DNA from: Bacteroidales bacterium
GTDB lineage: Bacteria > Bacteroidota > Bacteroidia > Bacteroidales > GCA-2748055
Assembly (NCBI GenBank): GCA_023135025.1
Contig: JAGLTY010000174.1
Span: 1 to 5,228, forward strand
Length of the DNA: 5,228 nt
Reading direction: 5' to 3'
Shown here: positions 4,950-5,228 of the stretch, piece by piece
Layout of the letters: each line of letters begins with the position of its first letter
Position numbering within the stretch: position 1 is the first letter of the stretch
Notes under the pieces: model-generated
Databases searched by the model: none
What the model saw: the letters and a program-made list of their open reading frames with translations, nothing else
Told to the model about the DNA's origin: nothing
Position numbers and translations under genes: made by a program

Positions 4950-5228
4950 CACAAATCCACCTTTCTCAACTCCCTTCTTTCAAACAGATAAAAATTCGTC
5001 AACTTCAGATATTCCATGAAAACTTCCTCCATGTCATTCCTGTGCCTCCACCACTTTTCGGCATGAAATTTACTGTAGCTGCTCGGAATGCAGTAAAGAG
5101 CAACCGGCTCTTCAAAGGGTGTGAACGCGGCTTTGAAAATCTTGAATGCCCGGCGGGTGTGCTCAGCGGAAGAGACCAGAAGCAGTGTATCAATGCCGGT
5201 CTGAGTGACCAGGTAATCTCTTGTTATC
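4949..5228 (-). CDS. YdcF/SanA/ElyC family protein (DUF218), C-terminal part
   Basis: The minus-strand frame is open from 5227 to a TGA at 4951-4949, giving 92 residues with the N-terminus beyond the window. It reads ITRDYLVTQTGIDTLLLVSS, then AEHTRRAFKIFKAAF, then CIPSSYSKFHAEKWWRHR and a terminal MEEVFMEYLKLTNFYL helix. The LLLVSS-x-x-H-x-RRA block followed by a KWW motif and a final long helix is the C-terminal pattern of DUF218 proteins. These are usually membrane-linked and have been tied to envelope integrity and polysaccharide handling in other bacteria; the biochemical role is not settled. It is convergent with the toxin gene, and their stops lie about 50 bp apart. Family recognition rests on the C-terminal part only. 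Confidence 0.72.
   Translation of the reverse strand, partial: ITRDYLVTQTGIDTLLLVSSAEHTRRAFKIFKAAFTPFEEPVALYCIPSSYSKFHAEKWWRHRNDMEEVFMEYLKLTNFYLFERRELRKVDL

Noticed and set aside
5005..5193. Minus-strand frame of 62 codons starting with MIHCFW
   Set aside because: The alternative frame on the same strand (5227-4949) is open to the window edge and shows DUF218 features; this frame is its shadow.

Overview
The window looks like chromosomal DNA of a member of the Bacteroidota. The reasons are exact or near matches to the Bacteroidota promoter -7 element TAnnTTTG upstream of pruA (minus strand) and of the antitoxin gene (plus strand), A-rich translation leaders instead of strong Shine-Dalgarno sequences, a short DivIC/FtsB-type protein, and a 543-residue stand-alone P5C dehydrogenase not fused to proline dehydrogenase. 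The genus cannot be told from the sequence alone.

Layout. Positions 1-660 (minus) are visibly AT-rich and hold an open frame that matches the C-terminal two thirds of an AbiEii/AbiGii-type nucleotidyltransferase toxin. The N-terminal lobe is missing, and the frame abuts the end of ftsB. Positions 665-970 (minus) encode an FtsB/DivIC septum protein and 1051-2682 (minus) encode PruA. A 317-bp divergent intergenic region separates pruA from a plus-strand superoxide dismutase gene at 3000-3599, which is closed by an intrinsic terminator. A 150-bp T-rich intergenic region with a 22-bp tandem direct repeat and a near-consensus promoter precedes a two-gene operon at 3750-4899. This operon encodes an XRE-HTH plus Panacea (SocA/DUF4065-like) antitoxin and, with an 11-base overlap, a RelE/HigB-like toxin. 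A convergent terminator region follows, and then the 3' end of a minus-strand YdcF/SanA/ElyC-like (DUF218) gene that runs off the right edge.

How the genes relate. The core genes (ftsB, pruA, sod, ydcF-like) serve cell division, proline catabolism, oxidative defence and envelope functions, and no common pathway is apparent. Two toxin-antitoxin elements sit among them: a decayed or truncated AbiEii on the left and an apparently intact Panacea/RelE-like module on the right. The intact module is the most interesting item here. It belongs to a recognised kind of hyper-variable TA system, but its specific pairing, its repeat-bearing promoter and its nearly leaderless start deserve a check. No RNA gene, CRISPR array or insertion sequence was seen.
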